Assembly (NCBI RefSeq): GCF_000422485.1
Contig: NZ_KE383847.1
Coordinates: 315,074 to 379,073, forward strand
Length of the DNA: 64,000 nt
From: Paenibacillus pasadenensis DSM 19293
GTDB lineage: Bacteria; Bacillota; Bacilli; Paenibacillales; Paenibacillaceae
Direction of reading: 5' to 3'
This document shows positions 8,913 through 17,948 of the stretch, one piece after another (positions within the stretch are counted from its first letter, which is position 1; every line of letters begins with the position of its first letter). Position numbers and translations under genes: made by a program. Below the pieces are notes generated by a model, which saw only the letters and a program-made list of their open reading frames with translations, had not been told where the DNA came from and searched no databases.

Positions 8913-9788
8913 ATGGACCAACGCAACAACAAGCTGGGCTGGCTGTTCGCCAGCCCTTACCTCATCTATTCGCTGCTGTTCTTCTTCATCCCGCTGATCT
9001 GGTCGATCTTCCTGTCCGTCACCGACTGGGATCTGATCGCGCCGACGTTCAACGTGGTCGGCTTCGAGAACTTCCTCGAGGCGCTGCGCTCGCCGAGCGT
9101 GCATGCGGCGTTCTGGAACACGTACAAGTTCATGATGATCTTCGTGCCGCTGGTGACGGCGCTGGCGATCGGAGTGGCCGTGCTCGTGCATGGACTGCCC
9201 CGGTTCAAGGGACTGTTCCTGATCGGCTTCTTCCTGCCCTACCTGAGCTCGGGCGTCGTCTCGGCGCTGATCGTCAAAGGACTGCTGTCCTACACGAGCC
9301 CGGTCAACGAGTTCCTGCGCGGCATCGGGCTGGACATCAACTGGCTCGGCTCGCCGCTGTCCGCGCTGTTCGTCGTCGGCCTCATCCTCGCCTGGAAGTT
9401 CACCGGCTATTATGCCCTCATCCTCACCTCGGGCCTGGAGAGCATCGACAAGGAAGTGTACGAGGCGGCCGCGATCGACGGCGTCAAGGACGGCCAGCGG
9501 TTCTGGCGGATCACGCTGCCGCTGCTGTATCCGTCGCTGTACACGACGCTCATCCTGGGCTTCGGCGTCACGTTCGGCATCTTCACCGAGGTGTACCAGC
9601 TGACGGGCGGCGGCCCGGGCAACGCGACGAACACCTGGCAGATGGAGATCTTCAAGCAGGCGTTCTCCAACATGCAGGTCGGCTACGCGTCGGCGGTCGC
9701 GCTGCTGGCATCGGTGGCGACGTTCATCTCGATCTTCGCCATCCGCAAAATTCTGGAGATATGGGGGAAGCGAAATGGTTGGGTCTAA
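8913..9788 (+). CDS. Sugar ABC transporter permease, MalF-like
   Basis: A 291-aa membrane permease with six predicted helices. The coupling motif EAAAIDGVKDGQRFWRITLPLL is that of the MalF/UgpA group. The start ATG has GGGAGG upstream, and the end overlaps the next gene by 14 bases. It forms the translocation channel with the following permease. Confidence 0.88.
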   Translation: MDQRNNKLGWLFASPYLIYSLLFFFIPLIWSIFLSVTDWDLIAPTFNVVGFENFLEALRSPSVHAAFWNTYKFMMIFVPLVTALAIGVAVLVHGLPRFKGLFLIGFFLPYLSSGVVSALIVKGLLSYTSPVNEFLRGIGLDINWLGSPLSALFVVGLILAWKFTGYYALILTSGLESIDKEVYEAAAIDGVKDGQRFWRITLPLLYPSLYTTLILGFGVTFGIFTEVYQLTGGGPGNATNTWQMEIFKQAFSNMQVGYASAVALLASVATFISIFAIRKILEIWGKRNGWV

Positions 9789-10614
9789 ACGCCGCAGCGG
9801 CTCGAGGCGAGCCATCCGCTATCTCCTCGCCCTCGCGCTCCTGCTCGTCATGGTGTATCCGTATCTGTACATGGTGCTGAGCTCGTTCGCGGACTGGACG
9901 CAGATCGACAAGCAGCTGCTGCCGACGAAGTTCACGACGAAGTCGTACGAATGGCTGTTCAGCGGCGGCGAGGCGGGCGTCACCCGGCCGTGGCTGAACG
10001 CGTTCCTGAACAGCGTCGTCGTCTCGGCGGCCTCGACCGCGCTGATGATGCTGTTCGGCATCATGGTCGCCTATGCGCTGTCCAAGCTGAACTTTTTCGG
10101 CCGCCATGCGATCAACAACTTCGTCCTGTTCCATATGTTCTTCCCGGCCATCATCCTGCTGGTGCCGACGTTCCTCATCATCCAGCGGGCCGGCCTGTAC
10201 GACACCTATCTCGGCCTGATCGTGCCGAAGGCGGTCAGCCTGTGGGCGATCTTCATGTACACGAACTTCTTCAAGGCCGTGCCGTCGACGTTCATCGAAG
10301 CGGCCAAGCTCGACGGAGCGTCGGATCTGAAGATCATGTTCCGCATCATGCTGCCGATGTCGAAGTCGATCACGACGGTCATCTTCCTGTTCCTGCTCAT
10401 GGAGCGGTGGACGGAGCTGCTGTGGGACATGATCGCGGTCAAGAGCGATTCGATGCTGACGCTGAACGTGCTGCTGTCGCAGATGTTCGGGCCGTACGGG
10501 TCGTATCCGGGTCCGCTCTACGCGGCCTCGACGATCCTCACGCTGCCGATCATCGTGCTGTTCCTGATCTTCAGCAAGAAGTTCCAGGAGGGCATGCAGT
10601 TCAGCCTGAAATAA
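9775..10614 (+). CDS. Sugar ABC transporter permease, MalG-like
   Basis: A 279-aa membrane permease. It has an Arg-rich N-terminus, a first helix at about 12-35, and the MalG-type coupling motif EAAKLDGASDLKIMFRIMLP. It starts inside the 3' end of the previous gene behind GGGGGAAG, showing translational coupling. The terminal FSKKFQEGMQFSLK is typical of the MalG/UgpE group. Confidence 0.88.
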   Translation: MVGSKRRSGSRRAIRYLLALALLLVMVYPYLYMVLSSFADWTQIDKQLLPTKFTTKSYEWLFSGGEAGVTRPWLNAFLNSVVVSAASTALMMLFGIMVAYALSKLNFFGRHAINNFVLFHMFFPAIILLVPTFLIIQRAGLYDTYLGLIVPKAVSLWAIFMYTNFFKAVPSTFIEAAKLDGASDLKIMFRIMLPMSKSITTVIFLFLLMERWTELLWDMIAVKSDSMLTLNVLLSQMFGPYGSYPGPLYAASTILTLPIIVLFLIFSKKFQEGMQFSLK

Positions 10615-10657
10615 TCGTCCCGGCTCCGGCCGGGCTTCGCGGGAGGAGAATGGATTC

Positions 10658-11596
10658 ATGAGCCAGCTGCAACCGGCTCCGGCGCCATGCGCCGAGCTGC
10701 TGAGAGAATATCGGGCCGCCGGCCCCGCCGCGCGCGAGCCGCGCCGCATCCCGTTCGCAGGCGTCGGCGGCAAGGACGTCTACAACATCGCCGCCCCGTT
10801 CGAGGACGAGGGCCGGACGGTTCTTCCCGGACGCGTCGAGTCGCGCGACAGCGAGCATTCCGACATCGTCTTTTTCGCCGAAACGGACGGCGCCTGGCTG
10901 CCGATCGAGGGAGCGCCGGTCCTGCGGCTGCAGGACCCGTTCCACAGCCGCATCGGCGGCGAGCTCGTCGTCGGCGGCGTGGAGATCTTCCCGCATCCCG
11001 AGCGGGCCGACGCGCTGATGTGGCGGACCGTGCTCTACCGGGGCCAGGGCCTCCGCGACCTGCGCCGCTTTTTCGAAGGACCGGACGGCATGAAGGACAT
11101 CCGCCTCGCGGAGCTTGCGGACGGGGGCGTCGGCGTGTTCACGCGGCCTCAGGGCGAGAAGGGCGGCCGCGGCAAGATCGGCTACGTCCGCGTCGGCTCG
11201 CTGGACGGCCTGACGGTCCGGGCCATCGACGAAGCTCCGCTGCTCGAGGGACAGTTCGCCGAGGGCGAATGGGGCGGAGCCAACGAGACCCATCTCCTGC
11301 CGGGCGGCCGCATCGGCGTGCTCGGCCATATCGCCTGCTTCGATGAAGCGGGCGATCGCCACTACTATCCGATGGCGTTCGAGTTCGATCCGGCGTCGGA
11401 GGCTTGGAGCGGCCTGCGCCTGATCGGCGAGCGCCGCGACTTCCTGCCTGGCCCGGCCAAGCGGCCTGATCTGGAGGATGTCGTGTTCAGCGGCGGCCTG
11501 ATCCGCGGCGGCGACGGCAGAGCCGTGCTATACGCGGGCACCAGCGACGCCGACGCGCAGACGCTGGACATTCCGGACCCGTTCGCCGGCCGGTAA
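10658..11596 (+). CDS. DUF1861-like beta-propeller protein of glycoside operon
   Basis: A 312-aa cytoplasmic protein (no signal peptide) with the pattern of the DUF1861 family, related in fold to the five-bladed propellers of GH130/GH43: VYNIAAPF near the start, HSDIVFF, DPFHSRIGGELVVGGVEI, and GGANETHLLPGGRIGVLGHIA. The function is not established to my knowledge; the location between a sugar importer and a GH130 enzyme suggests a glycoside-processing or binding role. GGGAGGAG precedes the ATG. The family assignment is from memory of motifs. Confidence 0.7.
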   Translation: MSQLQPAPAPCAELLREYRAAGPAAREPRRIPFAGVGGKDVYNIAAPFEDEGRTVLPGRVESRDSEHSDIVFFAETDGAWLPIEGAPVLRLQDPFHSRIGGELVVGGVEIFPHPERADALMWRTVLYRGQGLRDLRRFFEGPDGMKDIRLAELADGGVGVFTRPQGEKGGRGKIGYVRVGSLDGLTVRAIDEAPLLEGQFAEGEWGGANETHLLPGGRIGVLGHIACFDEAGDRHYYPMAFEFDPASEAWSGLRLIGERRDFLPGPAKRPDLEDVVFSGGLIRGGDGRAVLYAGTSDADAQTLDIPDPFAGR

Positions 11597-11656
11597 GAGC
11601 CCGGGCGGCATGCAGCGAGAGCCTGCACAGCTTAGACCACGAAGGAGCTGCTACGC

Positions 11657-12718
11657 ATGAATGTTTACCGATATGAGCAAAATCCGCTGGTGACGCCGGC
11701 CGACGTGAAGCCGCATCGCGACGATTTCGAGGTGATCGGCGCCTTCAACGCCGGGGTGGCGGAGTACGGCGGGGAGGTCATCCTGCTGCTGCGCGTGGCG
11801 GAGCGGCCGATCAGCCCGGATCCGTCCGTTGTGCTGGCCCCTGTCTATAACGTGGAGAAAGGCGAGCTCGACCTCGTTCCGATCCGCAAGGACGACGAGA
11901 GCTACGACTTCTCCGATCCGCGCGTCATCGTGCGGCGCGACCAGGCGCCGGCTTTCGAATACTTGACGTCGCTGTCGTACCTGCGCATCGCCCGCAGCCG
12001 CGACGGACGGAATTTCACGATCGACGACGAGCCGTTCATCTATCCGTCGCAGCCGCTGGAGAGCTTCGGCATCGAGGATCCGCGCATCACGCAGATCGGC
12101 GATACGTACTATATCTATTTCTCGGCGGTGTCGCCGGTCGGCATCGGCGAGTCGCTCGTCTCGACCAAGGACTTCAAGACCATGGAGCATCACGGCATGA
12201 TCTTCGGGCCGGACAACAAGGACGTGCTCATCTTCCCGGAGCGCATCGGCGGCAAGCATTACGCCCTGCACCGGCCGACGACCAAAAGCTGCGGCCGCCC
12301 GGAAATGTGGATCGCCGAGTCGGACAACCTGCTCTATTGGGGCAACCACCGGCATCTGATCGGGCTGCGCGACGGCATGTGGGACAGCGGCCGCATCGGC
12401 GGCGGCGCGGTGCCGATCCGCACGGACCGCGGCTGGCTGGAGCTGTACCATGGCGCGACCAAGGACCACCGCTACTGCATGGGCGCGGTGCTGCTCGACC
12501 TGGACGATCCGTCCCGGGTCGTCGCCCGCTCGGGCCGGCCGATTCTGGAGCCGGATGCCGCCTACGAGGCGGACGGCTTCTTCGGCGGCGTCGTGTTCTC
12601 GTGCGGCGCGCTGGTCGACGGCGATGTCGTCCGCATGTACTACGGCGCGGCCGATACGTCGATGGCCTGCGCCGAGCTCAGCCTCGCGGAGATTTTGGAC
12701 AGCCTGGAGCCGGTCTGA
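11657..12718 (+). CDS. GH130 family glycosidase/phosphorylase (mannoside-type)
   Basis: A 353-aa cytoplasmic glycoside hydrolase family 130 enzyme. The N-terminus YEQNPLVTPADVKPH, the repeated propeller strands FGIEDPRITQIGDTYYIYFSA, and the later GWLELYHGATKDHRYCMGAVLLD are characteristic. GH130 members phosphorolyse or hydrolyse beta-mannosides (mannosyl-glucose, mannosyl-GlcNAc, beta-1,2-mannobiose). Which specificity applies cannot be read here. It is the last gene of the importer operon, with GAAGGAG before the ATG and a terminator downstream, so it probably processes the imported oligosaccharide. Confidence 0.85.
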   Translation: MNVYRYEQNPLVTPADVKPHRDDFEVIGAFNAGVAEYGGEVILLLRVAERPISPDPSVVLAPVYNVEKGELDLVPIRKDDESYDFSDPRVIVRRDQAPAFEYLTSLSYLRIARSRDGRNFTIDDEPFIYPSQPLESFGIEDPRITQIGDTYYIYFSAVSPVGIGESLVSTKDFKTMEHHGMIFGPDNKDVLIFPERIGGKHYALHRPTTKSCGRPEMWIAESDNLLYWGNHRHLIGLRDGMWDSGRIGGGAVPIRTDRGWLELYHGATKDHRYCMGAVLLDLDDPSRVVARSGRPILEPDAAYEADGFFGGVVFSCGALVDGDVVRMYYGAADTSMACAELSLAEILDSLEPV

Positions 12719-12792
12719 GGCGATGGGGCGTCCGTCGCCGTCCTGCCGGGACGGCGGCGAGTCCCCGATCGGGCTGGAAAGGGCGCAAGCCC

Positions 12793-12834
12793 AAAAAAGC
12801 ATGGTTCCCTTTCAAGGGAGCCATGCTTTTTTGC
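12793..12834. terminator. Intrinsic terminator after the GH130 operon
   Basis: 19-bp stem (12793-12811 with 12814-12832, one G-T wobble) starting with six As and ending in six Ts, therefore effective on both strands. It separates the sugar operon from the convergent radical SAM gene. Confidence 0.9.
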
Positions 12835-12951
12835 TGTTTGCTCGCCGCGCCTCGGAGCATCCTCCAGACCAAGTCCGCCCGCCGATCCGCCGGCGGCCAA
12901 GCGGGACGGCCAAGCGGGTGCGGGCGCGCCTCGCTGAAGCGGCAGCCCGGC

Positions 12952-13830
12952 CTACGTGCCGAAGCGCTTGCGGTAGCCGCATTTGCGGCACAGCTCCTCG
13001 ACCGCTTCGCGGCGGGAGAAGCCGTCATACAGCTTTTGCGCGCGATCGCCCTGGATGATGTCGGAGAAGCTCGCCTGATTGATGTTGCCAAGGTTGATGA
13101 TGCCTTCGCCGTCGAGGCAGCAGGGCACGACGGTGCCGTTCGCCAGGATGGCGGCCTGGTTGCGCAGGCCGTGGCAGAAGCCTTTGCCGTCATCCTCCTC
13201 GGCGTTCAGGTCGGGCCACTCGAACTCGTGGTCCTGGTTCAGGTAGAAGCGGTCGGCCAGCTTGAGCCCCGAGCCGCGCTTGAACTGCTCCTCGATCGGC
13301 TCCGTCAGGCCGAGCTCGCGCTCGATGATCGCCAGCACCTCGCGGTTGCGCTTCAGCTCCAGATTGGTCGCATTGTCCTTGCGCAGGTTCCAGAGGCGGA
13401 GCGAGAACAGGACGTCCGTCGACGCCAGCGCTTCCTGGATGAACGTCAGGATCGTCGTGACGTACGCTTCCTTGTCGGTGGAGCCGGCATGGCCGTCGAA
13501 GCTGTGCAGCGAGAAGTTCATCTGCCGCAGCGCCGGCTTGCCGAGCAGCTTGGCCTTGTTTTTTTCGATCAGCGTGCCGTTCGTCGTGATGTTCACCTTG
13601 AAGCCTTTGTCGTGGCTGATGTCGAGCAGCTGGTCGAGCTTCGGATGCAGCAGCGGCTCGCCTTTTACATGAAGGTAGACGGAATCCGTATAGGGCTTGA
13701 TCTCGTCCAGCCGCTTGGCGAAGTCCTCGGGCTTCAGGAAGCTTTTTTCCCGCAGCGTCGGCGGACAGAAGTGGCAGGCCAAGTTGCAGACGCTCGTGAT
13801 TTCGATATAGAATTTCTGGAATTTCTTCAT
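12952..13830 (-). CDS. Radical SAM/SPASM domain protein
   Basis: A 292-aa iron-sulfur enzyme. The N-terminus contains the radical SAM cluster motif CNLACHFC (CX3CX2C, residues about 15-22) and the C-terminal third has a SPASM/twitch-like Cys set: C in KGFCHGL, then VPCCLD, then ELCRKCGYRKRF. Such proteins cleave S-adenosylmethionine reductively and often modify peptides or act in cofactor or carbohydrate metabolism. The substrate is unknown, and no precursor-peptide gene is visible next to it. It is a single gene, convergent with the sugar operon and divergent from the surface-protein gene. Confidence 0.85.
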   Translation of the reverse strand: MKKFQKFYIEITSVCNLACHFCPPTLREKSFLKPEDFAKRLDEIKPYTDSVYLHVKGEPLLHPKLDQLLDISHDKGFKVNITTNGTLIEKNKAKLLGKPALRQMNFSLHSFDGHAGSTDKEAYVTTILTFIQEALASTDVLFSLRLWNLRKDNATNLELKRNREVLAIIERELGLTEPIEEQFKRGSGLKLADRFYLNQDHEFEWPDLNAEEDDGKGFCHGLRNQAAILANGTVVPCCLDGEGIINLGNINQASFSDIIQGDRAQKLYDGFSRREAVEELCRKCGYRKRFGT

Positions 13831-14016
13831 CGGTGCTGGCCTCGATTCGGTTATGCGGGATGATGGCGGCGGCGTCTGCGAATGGATGAAAGGATGCAGA
13901 GCCCTCGAATATCATACCATTTCGCGCGTGATTCGGCTCCTTCTCTTTTCTAATGCTTTTGTCGATCAATGCCGATATATGTCGGTGGTCAACAGCATGC
14001 TTTAGGGGGAAACAAC

Positions 14017-17000
14017 TTGGACATCAAACATCAACAACGTAAGCCTTGGCTGCAGCTGCTGCTCGCATCCGCCTTGCTCTGTACCGGCTGGAACTTCGGC
14101 GCGGCATCTGCCTTGGCGGTGCCGCCGCAGCCCCAGGTCGTGCTCTCGGACAAAGTCGTGACGGAGAACGCGGTCGAGAACGGCACGTCGGCGGTCCTGA
14201 ACGGGACGGTCTCGGACCAAGTCTATATGGGCCCGGATTACGAGCGGTTTTTCCTTGTCGACGAATATGTCGTTTCCGGAATTCCGCAGAACGGACAGAA
14301 GGTGCCGGCCGATCCGGCCGCCGCGGGCCTCGCGTTCCAAGGACAGATCAGCGGGCTGACGCCGGGCAAGTCGTATCAGTATTCCGCTTGCCTGCAAAAG
14401 GACGGCGAATCGGTTGCTCTTTGCGCGAATGCAGCTGCATTCCAAGCCTATCGGACGCTGTCGTGGTTCGAGCCGTTTGAACTCGATCTGCCGCGCAGCA
14501 CGCCGCTGGACGAGGTGAAGAAGCTGATGCCGGAAACGGTGCGGGCTCATTTCACCGACGGCACTTCGGAGCTCTATCCGGTGTCTTGGAATCTCAATGC
14601 GTACGAGTGGGACAGCCGGCTGAGCGGATACAAGCAGTACGAGACCGGCGGCCAGATCATCATCCGCGGAGCGGCCGAGCTGCCGGACGGCAATACCGTC
14701 CGCTATGAAGAAATGGCGACGGATGACCCGCGCTTCATCATCAACATGCCGCTCATCGAGATGACCGGGGCGGCGCCGGTCGAGGATCGGACGGTCGTCG
14801 TCGGCACGACGCTGGAGCAGGCGAAGAGCAAGCTGCCGAAGCGGGTCGAGTTCAGCTTCGAGGATGGCGTCGAAGCGTTGCTGGACGTCAAGTGGGATTC
14901 GGGAACGCCGGCTTTCGACGGCGCCCGGAAAGGGACCTATCTGTTCAAGGGAACGCCGCTTTGTCCGAGGCTTGATCGCCGGGCAATGCCGGCGAGCGTC
15001 GAGCCGGGGGGCGATTCCTGCGAAGCGTTCGCCAATGCCGCCGAAGTCCAGGCGAGCGCCTACGTCCATGTCGTCGACTACAAGTGGCAGCTCGTCGGTC
15101 CGGCCGGCTTCACGCCGGAGCCCGGCAGCGAGCATCGCTTCTTCTACGATGCGGTCAACGTTCCTTACGTCGCCTTCTCTGATGCTTCTGCGGACGGAGC
15201 GCTGTCGGTCATGAAGATGGAGGGAGGCGTCTGGACCTATGTCGGCGCCCCAGGCTTCATCGGAAGCCATGTATCCAACGTCCAGGCGGCATTCAACAGC
15301 GTGAATCCCGATGATAAAAAGCTGTACGTTTCCTTCATCGACGGCGATGGCACCGTGAAGGCGGCGTCATACGAGGCAGGCAGCTGGACTTCCATGCCAT
15401 CGGCCGGCTCGGCGCTGGCCGGGGAGCGTGGCGCGCTGGCAATGGGCATGGACTGGGACGGCCCGGCGCTCGTGTACGCGGATGCGGCGGCAGACGGAAA
15501 AGCGACGATGAAAATATGGAGCGGCGCAGCGTGGAGCAGCTTCGGCACGCCGGGCTTCAGCGACGGCCGCGTCAGCGGCTTGTCGATCATCGATACGTTC
15601 GCCGCGTATTTTACCGTCAGCGCTTTTGAAAACGGCGTTCTGAACGTGTATGGCTATGTGTATTACCCGTCGATGAACTGGGAAAAGCTCAGCGGCGCGG
15701 CGGCGGCTTCTCCGGCCGGCAGCGCGCTTATTCCGTTCAAGTACAATTATGACTCGATGGCTCTGTCGATGGATGACAAAGGCGTCTCCGTCCTGATCTG
15801 GGACTGGAACAATCGCAAATGGTCCGCCTCCAATCTGCCGCCTGTGCTGGCGCAGCCGGCGAAGCTGGCGGACGTCGCGGTAGATATGCAGGCGAAGGTT
15901 CTTTATGTCGCTTTTGAAGATCAAGGGAAAATTACGGTGCGCAAGCTGAACGGCTCCGAGTGGGTGACGGCTGGCGCCGCGCAGTTCACAGCCGGCGGCG
16001 CGTCCGAGCTGCGCCTGCAGATCATCGACGGCATCCCGCATGTGTCGATCGTCGACGACATGCACGGCGGCAAGCTGACCGTGCTGAACTACCGCGCCTG
16101 GTACGATCCGGCTGCAGTGACCGGCGCCGCCAGCGAAGTGGCGGAAACGTCGGCCCGCATCGAAGGCTCGGCGCAGGGAACGCTGTCGCGCCGCGGCATG
16201 GAATACCGCGAGCAGGCGGACGGAGCGGCATGGATCGTCATTGACGGCGGCCAAGGCCCAGGCAGCATCTCCGTCAAGCTGGACTTGCTCAAGCCGGGCA
16301 CCGGGTATGAATTCCGCGCGTATGGGGACAGCCAGGAAGGCCGGACCTATGGCGACATCGCCGCCTTCCGCACGAAGTCGCAGCCAGAAACGGAATTGCC
16401 GGAAACGGAATCGCCGGAAACGGAATCGCCGGAAACGAGCGGGCCGGGCGCGAGCTTGCCGGCATGGACGCCGTCTCCGAGCGCGTCTCCGACGCCGACT
16501 GCAGCGCCGACGTCCACGCCGACGCCTGCTCCGACAGCAGGCGAATACAAAGCCTATATGAAGGGCTATCCGGACGGAAGCTTCTTGCCTCAAGGCAGCG
16601 TCACCCGCGCGGAAGTCGCGGCGATCCTGAGCCGCACGATGGATAAAAAGGCATCGGCAGCGACGGACGCCAAAAGCTTCAAGGATGTGCCCTCCGGCTT
16701 CTGGGCCGGCAAGGACATCGCCATTGTTGCCGAACAAGGATGGATGAACGGCTCCGGCGACGGCGGCTTCCGTCCGGGCCGCGCCGTGACGCGCGCGGAG
16801 ATGGCGCAGATTCTGCTCAACGTCTACGGCAAGCAAGAGCAGGCCGCCGCCATGCCGAGCTACCCGGATGCCGCCGGCCACTGGGCGGCAGCGGCAATCG
16901 CTTCCGCAGAAGCCCGCGGCTGGCTGCCGGGCTATGCCGACGGCAAGTTCCATCCGAACCAGCCGCTGACGCGGGTGGAGACGGTTCGCCTGTTCAACTC

Positions 17001-17112
17001 CCTGCTTGGCCGCAGCGGCAACACGCAGGCGAAGCAGGTGTGGACCGACGTCAAGCCGGGAGATGCCGACTTTGCCGACATCATGGCCGCATCGGTCGAT
17101 TACCGCTTCTAG
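14017..17112 (+). CDS. Large S-layer-anchored surface protein (Ig-like, propeller, FN3-like, three SLH domains)
   Basis: A 1031-aa exported protein. I start it at TTG 14017, six bases after AGGGGGA, which gives a clean signal peptide (basic DIKHQQRKPW then a hydrophobic core ending ASALAVPP). Domain order: FN3-like segment (about 45-150), two bacterial Ig-like group-4 style units (ELDLPRSTPLDEVKKLMPETV and the similar TVVVGTTLEQAKSKLPKRV), a beta-propeller-like region of repeated YVAFSD/YVSFID/YVAFED strands (about 360-710), another FN3-like unit, a Pro/Thr/Ser/Glu-rich linker with ETESP repeats, and three SLH domains at the C-terminus (GYPDGSFLP, GSGDGGFRPGRAVTRAEMAQ, GYADGKFHPNQPLTRVET). 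SLH domains bind pyruvylated secondary wall polymer. The biological role is unknown. Confidence 0.85.
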   Translation: MDIKHQQRKPWLQLLLASALLCTGWNFGAASALAVPPQPQVVLSDKVVTENAVENGTSAVLNGTVSDQVYMGPDYERFFLVDEYVVSGIPQNGQKVPADPAAAGLAFQGQISGLTPGKSYQYSACLQKDGESVALCANAAAFQAYRTLSWFEPFELDLPRSTPLDEVKKLMPETVRAHFTDGTSELYPVSWNLNAYEWDSRLSGYKQYETGGQIIIRGAAELPDGNTVRYEEMATDDPRFIINMPLIEMTGAAPVEDRTVVVGTTLEQAKSKLPKRVEFSFEDGVEALLDVKWDSGTPAFDGARKGTYLFKGTPLCPRLDRRAMPASVEPGGDSCEAFANAAEVQASAYVHVVDYKWQLVGPAGFTPEPGSEHRFFYDAVNVPYVAFSDASADGALSVMKMEGGVWTYVGAPGFIGSHVSNVQAAFNSVNPDDKKLYVSFIDGDGTVKAASYEAGSWTSMPSAGSALAGERGALAMGMDWDGPALVYADAAADGKATMKIWSGAAWSSFGTPGFSDGRVSGLSIIDTFAAYFTVSAFENGVLNVYGYVYYPSMNWEKLSGAAAASPAGSALIPFKYNYDSMALSMDDKGVSVLIWDWNNRKWSASNLPPVLAQPAKLADVAVDMQAKVLYVAFEDQGKITVRKLNGSEWVTAGAAQFTAGGASELRLQIIDGIPHVSIVDDMHGGKLTVLNYRAWYDPAAVTGAASEVAETSARIEGSAQGTLSRRGMEYREQADGAAWIVIDGGQGPGSISVKLDLLKPGTGYEFRAYGDSQEGRTYGDIAAFRTKSQPETELPETESPETESPETSGPGASLPAWTPSPSASPTPTAAPTSTPTPAPTAGEYKAYMKGYPDGSFLPQGSVTRAEVAAILSRTMDKKASAATDAKSFKDVPSGFWAGKDIAIVAEQGWMNGSGDGGFRPGRAVTRAEMAQILLNVYGKQEQAAAMPSYPDAAGHWAAAAIASAEARGWLPGYADGKFHPNQPLTRVETVRLFNSLLGRSGNTQAKQVWTDVKPGDADFADIMAASVDYRF
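16384..16440 (+). repeat. 15-bp tandem repeat encoding ETESP linker
   Basis: About 3.7 copies of a 15-base unit (consensus CCGGAAACGGAATCG) inside the surface-protein gene. It encodes a repeated ETE(L/S)P linker before the Pro/Thr-rich stalk. Copy number could vary by slippage without shifting the frame. Confidence 0.85.
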
Positions 17113-17179
17113 CCGAAACGCATCGGACGGGCGCGCGCGGATACGGCGCCGCCTCTCCCTGTTCGGTCAGTTACGGTTC

Positions 17180-17214
17180 AAGAGCCAGGAGCCTGCGGGC
17201 TCCCGGCTCTTTTT
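17180..17214 (+). terminator. Intrinsic terminator after the S-layer protein gene
   Basis: Stem 17180-17193 with 17198-17211 (one internal A-C mismatch), four-base loop and a short T-run. It lies 68 bases after the stop codon. Confidence 0.82.
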
Positions 17215-17224
17215 CGATTCGGGC

Positions 17225-17659
17225 TCATCCCTCCGGCAGCTCCCGCAGCCGCCGATCCGGATCGGCGTGGATATGCGCGACGCCTTCGCGGCACAGGCCG
17301 TACGGTTCCCAGCGGCAGTCGCGGCAGATCGTCGCGATGTCGTCCGGCCGCACGCGCGCGGCGACGGCCTCGCAAATCGCGCTCCAGCTCCAGATGTCGC
17401 CGGGCTGCATGCCGACCAGCCCGGCGATCTCGGCGTCCTTGCGGTAGACGCTGGCATTTTCGCAATGCGAGGGCTGGTCGGCGGGAAACGCCGCGCAGAC
17501 GGCATCCGGGCCGACGGTCAGCCGGATTGTCGTCTCCGGGTCCCGGCGCAGCCGTTCGTAGATGCCGGTCATGTTGGCGCAGAAGCCGTCGGAGTAGCCT
17601 TTGCCGCGATAGCCGAGCAGGCAGAGCAGATGATGGCCTCGGAGCTCGATGGGGGTCAT
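17225..17659 (-). CDS. DUF1284 family protein
   Basis: A 144-aa small Cys-rich protein beginning IELRGHHLLCLLGYRGKGYS, the hallmark start of DUF1284. Cysteines at LLC, FCANM, VCAA, SHCEN, AICEA, ICRDC and GLCRE suggest metal or iron-sulfur binding. The biochemical function is unknown. No membrane segment or signal is present. Its promoter region is shared with the MarR gene region, where GTTGAC motifs occur on both strands. Confidence 0.82.
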   Translation of the reverse strand: MTPIELRGHHLLCLLGYRGKGYSDGFCANMTGIYERLRRDPETTIRLTVGPDAVCAAFPADQPSHCENASVYRKDAEIAGLVGMQPGDIWSWSAICEAVAARVRPDDIATICRDCRWEPYGLCREGVAHIHADPDRRLRELPEG

Positions 17660-17683
17660 GGGCAGTCCGCCTTTCCTGGATTA

Positions 17684-17714
17684 GTCAACTAAAACTATAT
17701 CACAAGAGGTTGAC
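17684..17714. promoter_or_regulatory. GTCAAC...GTTGAC inverted repeat upstream of the DUF1284 gene
   Basis: Six-base arms (17684-17689 and 17709-17714) flank an A/T-rich stretch that contains TATAGT on the minus strand, a possible -10 for the DUF1284 gene. The same GTTGAC core occurs in the palindrome at 17811-17827, so one regulator may bind both. Confidence 0.45.
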
Positions 17715-17749
17715 TATGTGGCGGACGAAAGCCCGATGACAGCCAAGAT

Positions 17750-17793
17750 AAAGCCTCCTGCCTGAGCCTTTAAGGCCGCTGGGAGGCTTTTTG
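17750..17793 (+). terminator. Orphan intrinsic terminator
   Basis: Stem AAAGCCTCC (17750-17758) with GGAGGCTTT (17782-17790) followed by TT, with extra pairing possible inside (GAGCC/GGCC). No plus-strand gene ends upstream of it, so it may end a short untranslated transcript or guard the downstream promoter. Confidence 0.6.
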
Positions 17794-17810
17794 CTTGTCG
17801 TCTTGAAAAA

Positions 17811-17844
17811 CCAAGTTGACAACTTGGTTAACTTGTTTTATTCT
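17811..17844 (+). promoter_or_regulatory. Promoter with overlapping palindromic operator upstream of the MarR gene
   Basis: -35 TTGACA (17816-17821), 17-base spacer, -10 TATTCT (17839-17844). The -35 lies inside a perfect palindrome CCAAGTTGACAACTTGG (17811-17827), the kind of site a MarR dimer uses to block polymerase. Autoregulation by the MarR gene is inference. Confidence 0.68.
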
Positions 17845-17948
17845 TGCTTCAGGCTTCATTCAACCGTCGTTCATTCAATGGACGATCGTTCAACGAGCAT
17901 TCATTATCTTACGGCCAAACTAATTTCGGCTGCCGACTGGACCGCCAG

